DNA from: Aeromonas tecta
GTDB lineage: Bacteria; Pseudomonadota; Gammaproteobacteria; Enterobacterales; Aeromonadaceae
Length of the DNA: 64,000 nt
NCBI RefSeq assembly: GCF_000820185.1
Contig: NZ_CDCA01000020.1
Coordinates: 161,760 to 225,759 of the forward strand
Direction: 5' to 3'
This document shows, piece by piece, positions 11,651 through 20,925 of this stretch. The notes below the pieces were generated by a model, which did no database searches, was not told the DNA's origin, and saw only the letters and a program-made list of their open reading frames with translations. Both the position numbers and the translations under genes were made by a program. Every line of letters starts with the position of its first letter. Positions within the stretch are counted from its first letter, which is position 1.

Positions 11651-12595
11651 ATGAGCCAACGTACCCTGCTTCTGCTCAGCCAGGATAATAGCCATTATGA
11701 ACGCCTGCTCAAGGCGGCCCACCTTCCCCATCTGCGCATTCTGCGGGCCGACAACCAGACCGACGCCGAACGACTGATTGGAGAGGCCCACATCCTGATG
11801 GCCGAACCGGCGCGGGCCAAGCCGCTGCTGGCCAAGGCCAGCAAGCTCAGCTGGTTGCAATCTACCTATGCCGGGGTCGATGTGTTGCTGGATGCCAGCT
11901 GCCGCCGTGACTATCTGCTGACCAATGTGCGCGGCATCTTCGGCCCGCTGATGAGTGAATATGTATTCGGTCATCTGCTCAGCCTGACCCGCCAGTTGCC
12001 GCTCTATCGCGAGCAACAGCAGCAACAGCTGTGGCAAAGCCACCCCTATCAAGGGCTCAAGGGACGCACCCTGCTGATCCTGGGCACCGGCAGCATAGGG
12101 CAGCACATTGCTCACACCGCCAGACACTTCGGCATGAAGGTGCTCGGCATCAGCCACAGTGGCCGCGAGCGAGCCGGTTTTGATCAGGTCTACCAGTTGC
12201 CGGCCCTCAACAAGATGCTGGCCCAGGCCGATGTCATCGTCAGCGTCCTGCCCTCGACCCGCGAGACGCGTCACCTGTTCACCGCGGCCCGTTTCGCGCA
12301 CTGCAAGCCGAACGCCATCCTGTTCAACGTCGGCCGGGGCAGTGCCATCCATGAGGCTGACCTGCTTGAGGCACTGCGCACTGGCAAACTCGCCATGGCG
12401 GTATTGGATGTGTTCGAACAAGAACCCCTGCCCGCCGATAGCCCGCTCTGGCATCAACCCAATCTCATCATCACCCCGCACAACAGCGCCTACAGCTTCC
12501 CCGAAGACGTGGCCCAGATCTTCGTGCGCAACTACGTCCGCTTCATCGACGGCCAGCAGCTCGATGGTCGCATCGACTTTGACAAGGGCTACTGA
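11651..12595 (+). CDS. D-2-hydroxyacid dehydrogenase (NAD-binding)
   Basis: Reduces a 2-oxoacid to the D-2-hydroxyacid with NAD(P)H; it looks like the glyoxylate/hydroxypyruvate reductase branch. 314 residues. The nucleotide-binding loop is LLILGTGSIGQH (around 136-147), the catalytic Arg is in NVGRGSAI, the Glu in DVFEQEPLP, and the His in ITPHNSAY. Start 11651 has AAGGA eight nucleotides upstream; an in-frame ATG at 11633 is less well placed. Single gene followed by a terminator. Substrate not deducible. Confidence 0.88.
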   Translation: MSQRTLLLLSQDNSHYERLLKAAHLPHLRILRADNQTDAERLIGEAHILMAEPARAKPLLAKASKLSWLQSTYAGVDVLLDASCRRDYLLTNVRGIFGPLMSEYVFGHLLSLTRQLPLYREQQQQQLWQSHPYQGLKGRTLLILGTGSIGQHIAHTARHFGMKVLGISHSGRERAGFDQVYQLPALNKMLAQADVIVSVLPSTRETRHLFTAARFAHCKPNAILFNVGRGSAIHEADLLEALRTGKLAMAVLDVFEQEPLPADSPLWHQPNLIITPHNSAYSFPEDVAQIFVRNYVRFIDGQQLDGRIDFDKGY

Positions 12596-12611
12596 GCCCT
12601 CTGCGCCAACA

Positions 12612-12642
12612 AAAAGGCCCCGCCAAACTGGCGGGGCCTTTT
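12612..12642. terminator. bidirectional terminator
   Basis: Long stem AAAAGGCCCCGCC / GGCGGGGCCTTTT with a 5-nt loop between the dehydrogenase gene and the convergent mepM. Confidence 0.93.
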
Positions 12643-12665
12643 CATGTCCGGGAGGCTGAACGGGA

Positions 12666-14003
12666 TCAACCCGCCTCCATCTCCTTGCGATAGTCCTTCA
12701 CCTTGGCGAGGAACTGACGTTTCTCCTTGCCGCTGAGCGGTTCGGCCATCGGCAGTTTGACCTTCATGGGATCGACCGGGCGGTTATTGATCCGCACCTC
12801 ATAGTGCAGGTGGGCACCGGTGGAGCGGCCGGTGTTACCTGACAGGGCTATCTTGTCACCCATCTTCACCCGCTGGCCGGGTTTCACCAGCAGCTTGCTC
12901 AGGTGCAGATAGCGGGTCATCAGGGTACGGCCATGCTTGATCACCACATAGGTACCGGCCAGCGGGTGACGGGTTGCCTTCAGCACCACGCCATCCCCGG
13001 TCGCCATCACGGCGGTGCCCACGGGCAGCGCGAAGTCGGTGCCCTCATGGGGGCGAACCTGACCGGTGATCGGGTGACGACGGCTCGGGTTGAAGTTGGA
13101 GCTGACCCGGTAGCGACTGTGGGTCGGATAGCGGCGGAAACCCCGTTCCAGACTGCTCGCCTGCCCGTCATAGTAGTTGCCATCTTCCGACAACCAGGCC
13201 GACATCGCCTTGCCCTGGCTAAAGACCTCGACACCCAACAGCTGGGTGTTGCCAGTACTCTTGCCCTCGACCGTCTCTTGGCGTACCAACACCTTGAATT
13301 TATCGCCTTTTTGCAGATCCTTTGCGAAATTCAGCCGCCACTGGAACAGGTTGGCAATCTTCTGGATGTGGGCCGATGGAATCCCTGCGTTGCGGGCACT
13401 GACATAGAAGCTGCCATTGATGACACCGTCATAACTCTTCTTCTGCCACTGCACCTCTTCATTGAGCATGTTGGCGCTGTAGCTGTCGTCGGTACGCTCC
13501 AGCACTAGCGTCTGCTTGATGTTCAGCCGGATCTTAAGCTGCTGCAGTATGTTGTCCTGATCGATCAGCAACTCTATGGTCTGACCGGGCTTGAGCCGGG
13601 CCAGATTGTTCTTGGTATCCGCATCCAGCACCTTGTAGAGGGTGGTGGTAGAGAGACCCAGGTTGTTGAAGATGGTGGTCAGGTTTTCGCCGTTACGCAC
13701 CCGGTAATCCTGCCACTGGGGCGCCACATCCGCCGGGATGTCATCTTCCGGGGCCGCAGCCTCGACCAGCTCGTGATCCGGGATATCGTTAAAGTCGGTG
13801 TTGTCTTCATTGGTTGCCGTACCAGTGGTGGCAATGGGCAACTCCAGACGCAGTGGCCGCTCAAGGATGTCACCTGGAGCTGGCAATACCGCTACCGCTG
13901 ACAGCGTCATGGCCGTGAGCAATAGCATGGCGTAAAAATGCTTGCGGGGAACCGGGGGTTCCCAGTTGGCAGCCTGTGCTACCAAGGGACGGAGACGTTT
14001 CAT
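12666..14003 (-). CDS. mepM: murein DD-endopeptidase, M23 family
   Basis: Cleaves peptidoglycan cross-links to allow cell-wall growth. 445 residues: a membrane anchor (about residues 24-44), a degenerate OapA/LysM-like segment (YRVRNGENLTTIFNNLGLSTTTLYKVL), then the M23 domain near the C-terminus with HEGTDFALPVG (zinc His and Asp) and the HLHYE motif after GNTGRSTGA. Start 14003 has AGGA six nucleotides upstream. As in E. coli the gene is of MepM (YebA) type, but here znuA and znuC lie a few kb away rather than adjacent. Confidence 0.93.
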   Translation of the reverse strand: MKRLRPLVAQAANWEPPVPRKHFYAMLLLTAMTLSAVAVLPAPGDILERPLRLELPIATTGTATNEDNTDFNDIPDHELVEAAAPEDDIPADVAPQWQDYRVRNGENLTTIFNNLGLSTTTLYKVLDADTKNNLARLKPGQTIELLIDQDNILQQLKIRLNIKQTLVLERTDDSYSANMLNEEVQWQKKSYDGVINGSFYVSARNAGIPSAHIQKIANLFQWRLNFAKDLQKGDKFKVLVRQETVEGKSTGNTQLLGVEVFSQGKAMSAWLSEDGNYYDGQASSLERGFRRYPTHSRYRVSSNFNPSRRHPITGQVRPHEGTDFALPVGTAVMATGDGVVLKATRHPLAGTYVVIKHGRTLMTRYLHLSKLLVKPGQRVKMGDKIALSGNTGRSTGAHLHYEVRINNRPVDPMKVKLPMAEPLSGKEKRQFLAKVKDYRKEMEAG

Positions 14004-14273
14004 CCGCTTTCCTGTCATTAGATCTAAGGGTGGTGTTAGTCGGTCTGTCTTTATGATTTTTTATTATTAAAACCAAATGTCTGGGTTTTAGACCTAAATA
14101 CTCACAAAAAGTTCATAGCAATCTGCATGAACCTCACATTTTATGCATAACCTTCCTTCATGGGCAGAAATGATCGCCGCTTTTAACCATTTTTTTCTAT
14201 TTTTAAGAACCGGGTCCGGTTGTTTCCGGCCCAAAACGACCTGATGTTGCAGAAACATTTCCATGGAGTGGGT
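14004..14273. promoter_or_regulatory. AT-rich divergent promoter region, mepM / LapD-like gene
   Basis: 270 bp with no coding frame. It is clearly more AT-rich than its surroundings and holds a 6-bp perfect inverted repeat GTTCAT / ATGAAC at 14111-14132 (10-bp spacer) that could be an operator. No known regulator site recognised. Confidence 0.45.
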
Positions 14274-15572
14274 ATGTCATTAGCAAGATTGTTAAATGTG
14301 ATCATCCTGATCCTGTTCACCATAGGTGCCATCCTGCTGCTCATGCTGGAAATCACCACGGTGCGACAATCCATCCTCGATCAGATGTCGGCCAACCTGG
14401 AGACGGCCATCACCGCCCTCGGGCTGGTACTGCAAGGTACGCTGCTCAACGATGACAAGGTGCTGGCGGAAACTATCGTCAACGCCATGTTCGATGGTGG
14501 CTTCGTCAGCTCAGTCACCCTGCTGGATCCCGATGGTCAGTTACTGTTCCAGAAGGTGTTCCAGACGGCCCAGCAAAATATTCCCGGCTGGCTGCCGAGC
14601 GTCATCCACATGCCGCCAGTCAAGGTTGAGCAAGAGCTTACCGATGGCTGGCGCATTCTTGGCACCCTCACCCTCGAGGGTCACAAGGGCTACGCCTACC
14701 AGCATCTGTGGAATGCCATCAGCCGGACCGGGCTCGCCCTGTTGTCCGGCATGCTGATCCTGACCCTTATCATCCAATGGGTCTGCAACCGTCTGTTGCG
14801 GCCACTCGAACAGGTCAGCCTGCAGTTGGTGCAGGTTCGCCAACGCCGATTCAGCGGCAACCTGCCCACCCCCTGGTTACGGGAGCTGCAGGAGGTCGTG
14901 GTGTCGATCAATCAGCTGGTCACCGAACGCAAACGGGATCTGCTGCAACAGCGGCTCAAGATCACCCAACTTGGCAAGCAGCACGACCTTCAGACCGACC
15001 AGGCACTGATGGGATTGGCCAACACCGCGAGTGGCATGTACCTGCAGCACTTTGTCTCCACTCAGGGCGACATCAGGCTATACAGTCGACTGCTCCCCCA
15101 GATACCGCCGACTGTCGACAGCTCACCGGACGAGATCCGGGCCCTGCTCAATCAGTGGCTGGCGCAGAAAGTGGAAGGGCTCCAGCTCCCCCTCAGCCTA
15201 CTCGGTCATCCCGATTGGGCGCAGTTCTCCGCAGCCTTGGCCAGTGGCAAGGGCAAGACGCTGGATTGGCGCTGGGATCAAACCAACTTCCCGCCTCTGG
15301 CCGAAGAACGGCTAACGGCCCTGCAGTCCCAGGGCATCGAGATGGCATTCAGCAATGTGCCCATGAACAACGACAGCCTGGCAAAACTAGACCCCATCAA
15401 TCCGGTGTTTATCAGCTGCCAGCTGACCGAGGCCCCACTCTACTGGAATCTGCTCTCCCAATGCCTCCATGCATCCGGCTATACCTTGCTGGCAGAAGCC
15501 AGTGAAATCAATGATATAGACACACTTCGTCACTGGGGCATTGATGGCTATGCCAGCCAGGAGGCATCATGA
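14274..15572 (+). CDS. LapD-like membrane protein with degenerate EAL domain, no GGDEF
   Basis: 432 residues: membrane helix ~7-25, a periplasmic LapD/MoxY-type domain (~30-147; ALGLVLQGTLLNDDKVLAET, NAMFDGGFVSSVTLLDPDG), a second helix ~150-168, a HAMP-like linker, then a cytoplasmic part whose end follows an EAL fold. There GIEMAFSNVPMNNDSLAKL replaces the DDFGTG region, and LLAEASEINDIDTLRHWGIDGY replaces the AEGVE region. The EAL motif and most catalytic residues are gone and no GGDEF is present. Known LapD proteins carry HAMP-GGDEF-EAL, bind c-di-GMP and hold the protease LapG. The start at 14274 has GGAG 5 nt upstream. The stop overlaps the next start (ATGA). Confidence 0.75.
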   Translation: MSLARLLNVIILILFTIGAILLLMLEITTVRQSILDQMSANLETAITALGLVLQGTLLNDDKVLAETIVNAMFDGGFVSSVTLLDPDGQLLFQKVFQTAQQNIPGWLPSVIHMPPVKVEQELTDGWRILGTLTLEGHKGYAYQHLWNAISRTGLALLSGMLILTLIIQWVCNRLLRPLEQVSLQLVQVRQRRFSGNLPTPWLRELQEVVVSINQLVTERKRDLLQQRLKITQLGKQHDLQTDQALMGLANTASGMYLQHFVSTQGDIRLYSRLLPQIPPTVDSSPDEIRALLNQWLAQKVEGLQLPLSLLGHPDWAQFSAALASGKGKTLDWRWDQTNFPPLAEERLTALQSQGIEMAFSNVPMNNDSLAKLDPINPVFISCQLTEAPLYWNLLSQCLHASGYTLLAEASEINDIDTLRHWGIDGYASQEAS

Positions 15573-16510
15573 GAATCACTCTGCCGTTACTCAGCTTGCT
15601 GTGGCTGCCTGCATTGCAGGCCACTACCGTCACCATAGGAACCGGAGGCGAACAGGGCATCTACTACCAGGTCATCAAAGAATTCTGCCACCTGGCCAGC
15701 AAGAGCGACCCGGATCTCAAATGCAAACTGCAGGCCAGCTCGGGCTCCATCGAGAATCTTCGCTCGTTGCAGGCGGGAGAGATCCCCTACGCCCTCGTGC
15801 AGTCGGACTGGCTCTATCAGGCCAGCCACGGCACAGGGCCTTTTACCCAGCAGCCCCAACCCGAGTTGAGAGCACTGTTTGCCACCCATGCCGAACCCTT
15901 CACCCTGGTGGTGCGGGCTGACGGTGACATCACCAAGCTGGAGCAACTCAAACTGGCCCCCATCGATATGGGGCTGAAGAGCTCGGGTACCCGCCAGACC
16001 GCACTGGCGCTATTTTCCGCGTTAGGTGCAAAAGAACAGGATCTGGATCTGAAGAGCATGGCCAATCTGGCCGAAGCACTGTGCAGCAAGCAGATTGATG
16101 CCTATGGGCTGGTGATGGGGCACCCTAACCGGATCGTGCTGGACACAGCCAAGCGCTGCGCCATCAGCTTCCTGCCCATCGACGGGCCGGTCCGGGATCA
16201 ACTGCTGAAGGGGGTGAAGTACTATCAACGCAGCCAGGTACCCGCTCGCATCTATCCCGGCAACCTGAAAGCCACGCCGACCTTTGCCATTGCCGCCACT
16301 CTGGTCACTAATGCCAGCACCCCGGATGCCGATGTCTATCGCCTGACCAAAGCCATGTTGAGCCAACAGACCAGCTTCAACGAGCAGACCTACGGCTACG
16401 CCAACCTGTTCCACAAGGCGCGCAACAAGATAGGCCCGGTGCTGAGCGTGGAGCTGCATCCGGGCGCGGCAAAGTATTTCGAGGAGCTGAAAGCGGCTGG
16501 CAAGCTATAG
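15569..16510 (+). CDS. TAXI family periplasmic solute-binding protein
   Basis: 313 residues with a signal peptide (MRITLPLLSLLWLPALQA) and a TAXI-type TRAP binding fold: VTIGTGGEQGIYYQV at the start, LQASSGSIENLRSLQAGEIPYALVQSD, then the second lobe with VLDTAKRCAISFLPIDG and TPTFAIAATLVTNAS. Normally such proteins feed a TRAP transporter, but no DctQ/DctM-type gene is here. Instead it is coupled by a 4-bp overlap to the LapD-like gene, which suggests a sensory partner role (inference). Its last 6 bp overlap the convergent lapG. Confidence 0.85.
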   Translation: MRITLPLLSLLWLPALQATTVTIGTGGEQGIYYQVIKEFCHLASKSDPDLKCKLQASSGSIENLRSLQAGEIPYALVQSDWLYQASHGTGPFTQQPQPELRALFATHAEPFTLVVRADGDITKLEQLKLAPIDMGLKSSGTRQTALALFSALGAKEQDLDLKSMANLAEALCSKQIDAYGLVMGHPNRIVLDTAKRCAISFLPIDGPVRDQLLKGVKYYQRSQVPARIYPGNLKATPTFAIAATLVTNASTPDADVYRLTKAMLSQQTSFNEQTYGYANLFHKARNKIGPVLSVELHPGAAKYFEELKAAGKL

Positions 16511-17176
16511 CTGACGACGGGGAGCGCGCAGGTGCTCGCTGGAGAAGCGGCTCTGCATCGAGGTCCATTGGGTCAGACGATCGGCGCTCCCCGCCAAGGT
16601 CCCCTCGCGGCGTGACTTCATGACCCAGATGCTTTTGGCATCGAAGCTGTAAACGGGTTGCAGATCATTGCGCTGGCTGCCGGGCAGGATGCGGCCATTG
16701 ATATTGTCGAGCACCAGAGGATCGGACTTGGTGGTCGAGAAGTAGAGCGTCACCATATGAAACTGGTTGTATTTGATCGCCTTGACGTAGGCCAAGCGCA
16801 ATTTCTTCTCGTCGACTCCCAGCTCCATCAGGGTGTAGTACTTGGAGATGCTGTAGTCCTCACAGTCCCCTCCTCGCGCACCGATGAACTCCAGTGGATT
16901 AGCCCAGTAATCCTCCAGCCCCCATAACTTGGGATCGTCGCTGAAGGTCAGGTTGTTGAAGTAATTGTTCACCAGCTCGAGCTTCTGCTGATCCGTAGTG
17001 CCCGCCCTGGGAGTGAGCAGGCGGGAGTAGGCCTCCGCCCGCTGCAGCACCCGGCCGCCATAGACCTCCTGCAGCTTGGTTTTGAGATCGGGGCTGGCGA
17101 TGTATTTGGATAGTTGGGAAGCCTGCACGGTGGCACATATCATTGCCAGCGTGCAGGCGGGGACGAGCCATTTCAT
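16505..17176 (-). CDS. lapG: periplasmic cysteine protease LapG
   Basis: Bacterial transglutaminase-like cysteine protease that cuts large surface adhesins near their N-terminus and so releases biofilm cells. 223 residues with a signal peptide. The triad is C105 (in RGGDCEDYSI), H140 (NQFHMVTL) and D157 (VLDNIN); the spacing of 35 and 17 residues equals that of Legionella LapG (C137, H172, D189). The protein is calcium dependent in other species. No LapA-type adhesin or secretion system is in the window. Confidence 0.93.
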   Translation of the reverse strand: MKWLVPACTLAMICATVQASQLSKYIASPDLKTKLQEVYGGRVLQRAEAYSRLLTPRAGTTDQQKLELVNNYFNNLTFSDDPKLWGLEDYWANPLEFIGARGGDCEDYSISKYYTLMELGVDEKKLRLAYVKAIKYNQFHMVTLYFSTTKSDPLVLDNINGRILPGSQRNDLQPVYSFDAKSIWVMKSRREGTLAGSADRLTQWTSMQSRFSSEHLRAPRRQL

Positions 17177-17250
17177 ACGGGACGCTCCATGTCATGCGCT
17201 GGAGGTCAGTATAGTCAGCCCTGACTGTCACATCGACGCAGCCACCGCCT

Positions 17251-18165
17251 TTAACGACATTGGGCGAAGGCATCGGCCAATTGCTGCATGAATTGCTGGT
17301 AGCCGTCAGGTCCAAGCGGAACCCGCTCTCCCACTTCATCCAGCAACAGCACCTTGGCGCCGGTGTTACGGGCCACCGACTCGATCACCGCCGGTGAGAA
17401 CTGCGGTTCGGCATAGATGCAGCTCGCCTGTTTCTCTTCCAGCGCCTTGCGGATCTCCACCAGCGTCTTGGCGCCCGGGCGGCGCTCCGGGCTCACGGTA
17501 AAGTGTCCCTTGGAGCTCATACCATAGTGGCGCTCCCAGTAACCATAAGCCTCGTGGAAGACGAAGTACCCCTTCTGGTTCACCGCCTTCATCTGTCCGG
17601 CGATCACCTTGTCCTTGGCATCGACTTTGGCCCTGAAGGCCAGCAGGTTGGCACGATATTGCTCCGCGTTGGCCGGATCCTGAGCACTCAGGGTCTCACT
17701 CAGCGCCTGAGCGATCACCAGAGCCTGGCTCGGGCCCAGCCAGATATGAGGATCCACCCCTTCGTGATGGTGCCCTTCATGGTCGCCATGGTCATGACCC
17801 TCATGGGCCTCATCACCATGGTCCTTGTCTCCCCCTTGCTTGCTGTAGTCAAACAGCGGCATCCCCTTGACCTGAGTCAGGGTCAGCACATGAGGATGCT
17901 GGGCCAGCGGCTTGGCCATGAAGCCTTCCAGCTCGGGGCCGACCCAGACCACCAGATCGGCATCGTTGATGCTGCGAATATCGGAGGGGCGCAGGGCGAA
18001 GTCATGGGGAGAGGCACCGGTCGGCAGCAACACCTTGGGCTCACTCACCCCCTCGGTGATCGCGGCGGCAATGAAACCAAGGGGCTTGATGGTGGTCAGC
18101 ACCTCAAAGGCACGGACAGGCAGACTCACCACCAGCAGGGCAGTGATCAGGGTAAGAATTCGCAT
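17251..18165 (-). CDS. znuA: zinc ABC transporter substrate-binding protein
   Basis: Periplasmic high-affinity zinc binder. 304 residues: signal peptide (MRILTLITALLVVSLPVRA), conserved zinc ligands in GASPHDFALRPSD, VDPHIWLGP and FHEAYGYWE, and a His/Asp/Glu-rich loop (HEGHDHGDHEGHHHEG) typical of ZnuA. The start at 18165 is chosen because the signal peptide begins there; the frame stays open upstream without homology. Divergent from znuCB over a Zur-like operator. Confidence 0.97.
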   Translation of the reverse strand: MRILTLITALLVVSLPVRAFEVLTTIKPLGFIAAAITEGVSEPKVLLPTGASPHDFALRPSDIRSINDADLVVWVGPELEGFMAKPLAQHPHVLTLTQVKGMPLFDYSKQGGDKDHGDEAHEGHDHGDHEGHHHEGVDPHIWLGPSQALVIAQALSETLSAQDPANAEQYRANLLAFRAKVDAKDKVIAGQMKAVNQKGYFVFHEAYGYWERHYGMSSKGHFTVSPERRPGAKTLVEIRKALEEKQASCIYAEPQFSPAVIESVARNTGAKVLLLDEVGERVPLGPDGYQQFMQQLADAFAQCR

Positions 18166-18191
18166 AGAGATCTCGTCAGGGAGTGAGTGTG

Positions 18192-18230
18192 TGATAATAT
18201 AACAAACCAACGTTATTGTTATATTATAAC
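18192..18230. promoter_or_regulatory. Zur-type operator between znuA and znuC
   Basis: Two copies of the same AT-rich half appear in opposite orientation: TGATAATATAACA (18192-18204) and TGTTATATTATAAC (18217-18230). The core GTTATAnTATAAC is the known gammaproteobacterial Zur site. It lies between the divergent znu genes, so repression under zinc-replete conditions is expected. Confidence 0.8.
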
Positions 18231-18259
18231 TCTCACTGGCTGTAAACCCCGGAGCTGTC

Positions 18260-19024
18260 ATGACCCAACTGGTGGAGCTGAAAGAGGTCTGTCTCTCATT
18301 CGATGGACGATCCGTGCTCGACAAGGTCTCCTTTACCCTGAATAGAGGCAAAATTACTACCCTGGTTGGCCCCAATGGGGCGGGCAAGAGTACCCTGAGC
18401 AAGCTGGTACTGGGCCTGCTCAACCCGGATTCCGGCAAGATCACCCGGCGCCGCGATCTGCGGGTGGGCTACGTGCCTCAGCGCCTCTTTCTGGATCCCA
18501 CCCTGCCGCTGACGGTGCGCCGCTTTCTGCAGCTGGGCAAGAACGGTCGCCTCTCCATCGACGAGGCGCTGAACCGCGTCGGTGCCCAGGAGCTGCTGGA
18601 CAACCGAATGCAGAAACTCTCCGGTGGCGAGATGCAGCGGGTGCTACTGGCCCGCGCCCTGCTGGTCAAACCCGAGCTGCTGGTGCTGGACGAACCCGTG
18701 CAGGGGGTCGACATCACTGGCCAGATCGAGCTCTACGCCCTCATCAGCCAGCTCGCCGCCGAACTCAACTGCGCCGTGCTGATGGTCTCTCACGATCTGC
18801 ACCTGGTGATGGCCAGCACCCATGAGGTGATCTGCCTCAACCGCCACGTCTGCTGTCACGGCGAGCCGGAGAGTGTGGCCCGTCATCCCGAATTTGCCCG
18901 TCTGTTCGGGCGCCCTGAGCAGGAAGTGCTGGCGGTCTACACCCACCATCACCACTGCGACGGCGAACACCATCATCATGAACCGCAGGCCCCCGTCATC
19001 CGCCTGCCTTCTCGCAAGCAATAG
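18260..19024 (+). CDS. znuC: zinc ABC transporter ATPase
   Basis: 254 residues. Walker [11 protein letters not shown], signature [16 protein letters not shown], Walker [13 protein letters not shown], and the switch His in MVSHDLH. The C-terminus is His-rich ([15 protein letters not shown]), as in ZnuC of other gammaproteobacteria. First gene of znuCB, controlled by the Zur site upstream. Confidence 0.97.
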   Translation: MTQLVELKEVCLSFDGRSVLDKVSFTLNRGKITTLVGPNGAGKSTLSKLVLGLLNPDSGKITRRRDLRVGYVPQRLFLDPTLPLTVRRFLQLGKNGRLSIDEALNRVGAQELLDNRMQKLSGGEMQRVLLARALLVKPELLVLDEPVQGVDITGQIELYALISQLAAELNCAVLMVSHDLHLVMASTHEVICLNRHVCCHGEPESVARHPEFARLFGRPEQEVLAVYTHHHHCDGEHHHHEPQAPVIRLPSRKQ

Positions 19025-19033
19025 GACATTTCA

Positions 19034-19813
19034 GTGGACAGCTTTCTGTTATATGCCCTCGCGGCCGGCCTCGGCATCGCCCTGCTGGCCGGCCCCCTCG
19101 GCAGCTTCGTGGTGTGGCGCAAGATGGCCTATTTTGGCGACACCCTCTCCCACGCCTGCCTGTTCGGCATAGCGCTGGGTATCCTGCTGCAGGTAGATTT
19201 GACCCTGGCGGTGGTGGTCTGCTGCCTTGCCATGGCCATGCTGCTGGTGGTCATGAGCCGCAACCAACAGGTGGCGACCGACACCCTGCTCGGCATCCTG
19301 GCTCACAGCGCCCTGTCGCTTGGCCTGGTCACCCTGAGTTTTATGGATAACGTGCGGGTGGATCTGATGGCCTACCTGTTCGGTGACCTGCTCTCGGTAC
19401 AACCCATGGATCTGCTCTGGATCTACGGTGGTGGCGCCCTGGTGCTGCTCACCCTGTGGCGGCTGTGGGATCCCCTGCTCTCCATGACCATCTCCGAGGA
19501 GCTGGCGCGGGTGGAAGGAGTGCGGGTCGATGTGCTGCGCTGTGTGCTGATGCTGCTGATTGGCTTGGTGATCGCGGTGGCCATGAAGTTCGTCGGCGCG
19601 CTGATCATCACCTCCCTGCTGATCATCCCCGCCGCCACCGCCCGGCGCTTCAGCCAGACGCCGGAGCAGATGGCCGGCCTGGCGGCACTGATCGGCTGCC
19701 TGGCCGTACTAGGCGGGCTCTCCCTCTCCTGGTATCAGGACACGCCGGCCGGCCCCTCGGTCGTGGTCTGTGCCACCAGCCTGTTTGTGCTGAGCCAGTT
19801 CAAACGGGCATAG
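19034..19813 (+). CDS. znuB: zinc ABC transporter permease
   Basis: 259 residues with about eight membrane helices, ABC-3 family: [22 protein letters not shown] near the N-terminus and [23 protein letters not shown] in the second half. GTG start at 19034 with AGGA seven nucleotides upstream; 9 bp after znuC, so one operon. Confidence 0.97.
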   Translation: MDSFLLYALAAGLGIALLAGPLGSFVVWRKMAYFGDTLSHACLFGIALGILLQVDLTLAVVVCCLAMAMLLVVMSRNQQVATDTLLGILAHSALSLGLVTLSFMDNVRVDLMAYLFGDLLSVQPMDLLWIYGGGALVLLTLWRLWDPLLSMTISEELARVEGVRVDVLRCVLMLLIGLVIAVAMKFVGALIITSLLIIPAATARRFSQTPEQMAGLAALIGCLAVLGGLSLSWYQDTPAGPSVVVCATSLFVLSQFKRA

Positions 19814-19903
19814 ATAGCAAAAGGGTCGGATAGCAATAACCACCATCGCCATCCGACCCCATAGCAAAACCACTCAATACAGCCTCAACAAACCCTCATT
19901 TCA

Positions 19904-19939
19904 CAGTGTTTTATTTCAAATTCCCAGAATAAAACACTG
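19904..19939. terminator. 12-bp inverted repeat between convergent znuB and LysR gene
   Basis: Perfect arms CAGTGTTTTATT / AATAAAACACTG with a 12-nt loop. The arms hold T and A tracts, so it may terminate both genes. A second weaker inverted repeat (GGGTCGGAT / ATCCGACCC) lies just before it, at about 19823-19858. Confidence 0.5.
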
Positions 19940-19946
19940 ATGAATG

Positions 19947-20834
19947 CTAGCTAATACTCTGCCTCGTCTCCATCATCAGCCATTGTCGCAAGCGGCTGAT
20001 GGCGGGCTCGTGTGCCCGTGCACGCTTGCAGGTAAAATAGAAGGCATCTCCCGTCACCAGCTGATGCACCGGCAGCGCCACCAGCTGGGGATCGTCCGGC
20101 CGCAGCATGTAATCGTTCACGAACGCCACCCCCTGATCCCAGGCCGCCGCCTCCATGGCGAGCAGCACGTGGCTGAAGTGGTGCATGCGTGCCTCCTCCG
20201 GGATGACCAGGCCGCCGGCTTTGGCCCAGCGCTGCCAATCCTCTCCCCGCGCCTTGTAGATGGATTGCACCGATAACAGCGGCAACTGCCAGATGGCCGC
20301 CGGCCACTCCCCTTCCACCTGTTGCAGCAGACGGCGGCTGCAGACCGGGAACAGTCGCTCCAGATAGATGAGATCGTGGCAGTAACCACGGCCATGGGGG
20401 GAGACGGTGATGAAGCAGTCCGCCACCCGATCCGAGAGCTCGGGGTCTTCCGCCACCATCTCCAGGCTCAAGTCCAGCTCGGGGTAGAGTTGGCGCAGCC
20501 CCGCTAGGCGGGGGATCAGCCACTTCACCGCGAACGAGCTGTAGACCGCGAGCCGCAGCCGCATCTCGCCGCCCCCGCGCAGCTGCTCGCTGCTCTGGGC
20601 AATCTGGCCGAGCCCGGCCGCGATGCCCTCGAAGTAGAGCTCTCCCTGCGCGGTCAGCGACAACAGCCGCCCCTGGCGCAGCAGTAATCGCTCACCCAGA
20701 AAGTCCTCAAGCAGCCGGATCTGGTGGCTGACCGCGCTCTGGCTGACGTTCAACTCGAGCGCCGCGCGGGAGAAACTGAGCAGGCGGGCGACTGCCTCGA
20801 AGTATTGGACGGCGCGCAAGGGGGGCAGCTTCAT
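19947..20834 (-). CDS. LysR family regulator, GcvA-like
   Basis: 295 residues: N-terminal winged HTH (LRAVQYFEAVARLLSFSRAALELNVSQSAVSHQIRLLEDFLG) and a LysR effector domain. The N-terminus (LPPLRAVQYFEAVAR) is of the GcvA/AmpR type. Divergent from the DMT permease gene, its probable target. Effector unknown. Confidence 0.88.
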   Translation of the reverse strand: MKLPPLRAVQYFEAVARLLSFSRAALELNVSQSAVSHQIRLLEDFLGERLLLRQGRLLSLTAQGELYFEGIAAGLGQIAQSSEQLRGGGEMRLRLAVYSSFAVKWLIPRLAGLRQLYPELDLSLEMVAEDPELSDRVADCFITVSPHGRGYCHDLIYLERLFPVCSRRLLQQVEGEWPAAIWQLPLLSVQSIYKARGEDWQRWAKAGGLVIPEEARMHHFSHVLLAMEAAAWDQGVAFVNDYMLRPDDPQLVALPVHQLVTGDAFYFTCKRARAHEPAISRLRQWLMMETRQSIS

Positions 20835-20925
20835 TATCCAAAATTCTCATAGATGATGATTTTTTATCATTTTACTGGATAACTGGCCCCAGGCTACCCT
20901 CCCCTCATCTGACATGGGAGGTGGT

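Noticed and set aside
11306..12481. 391-codon open frame antisense to the 2-hydroxyacid dehydrogenase
   Set aside because: Dehydrogenase motifs on the plus strand are clear; the antisense frame has none and runs into yjaG.
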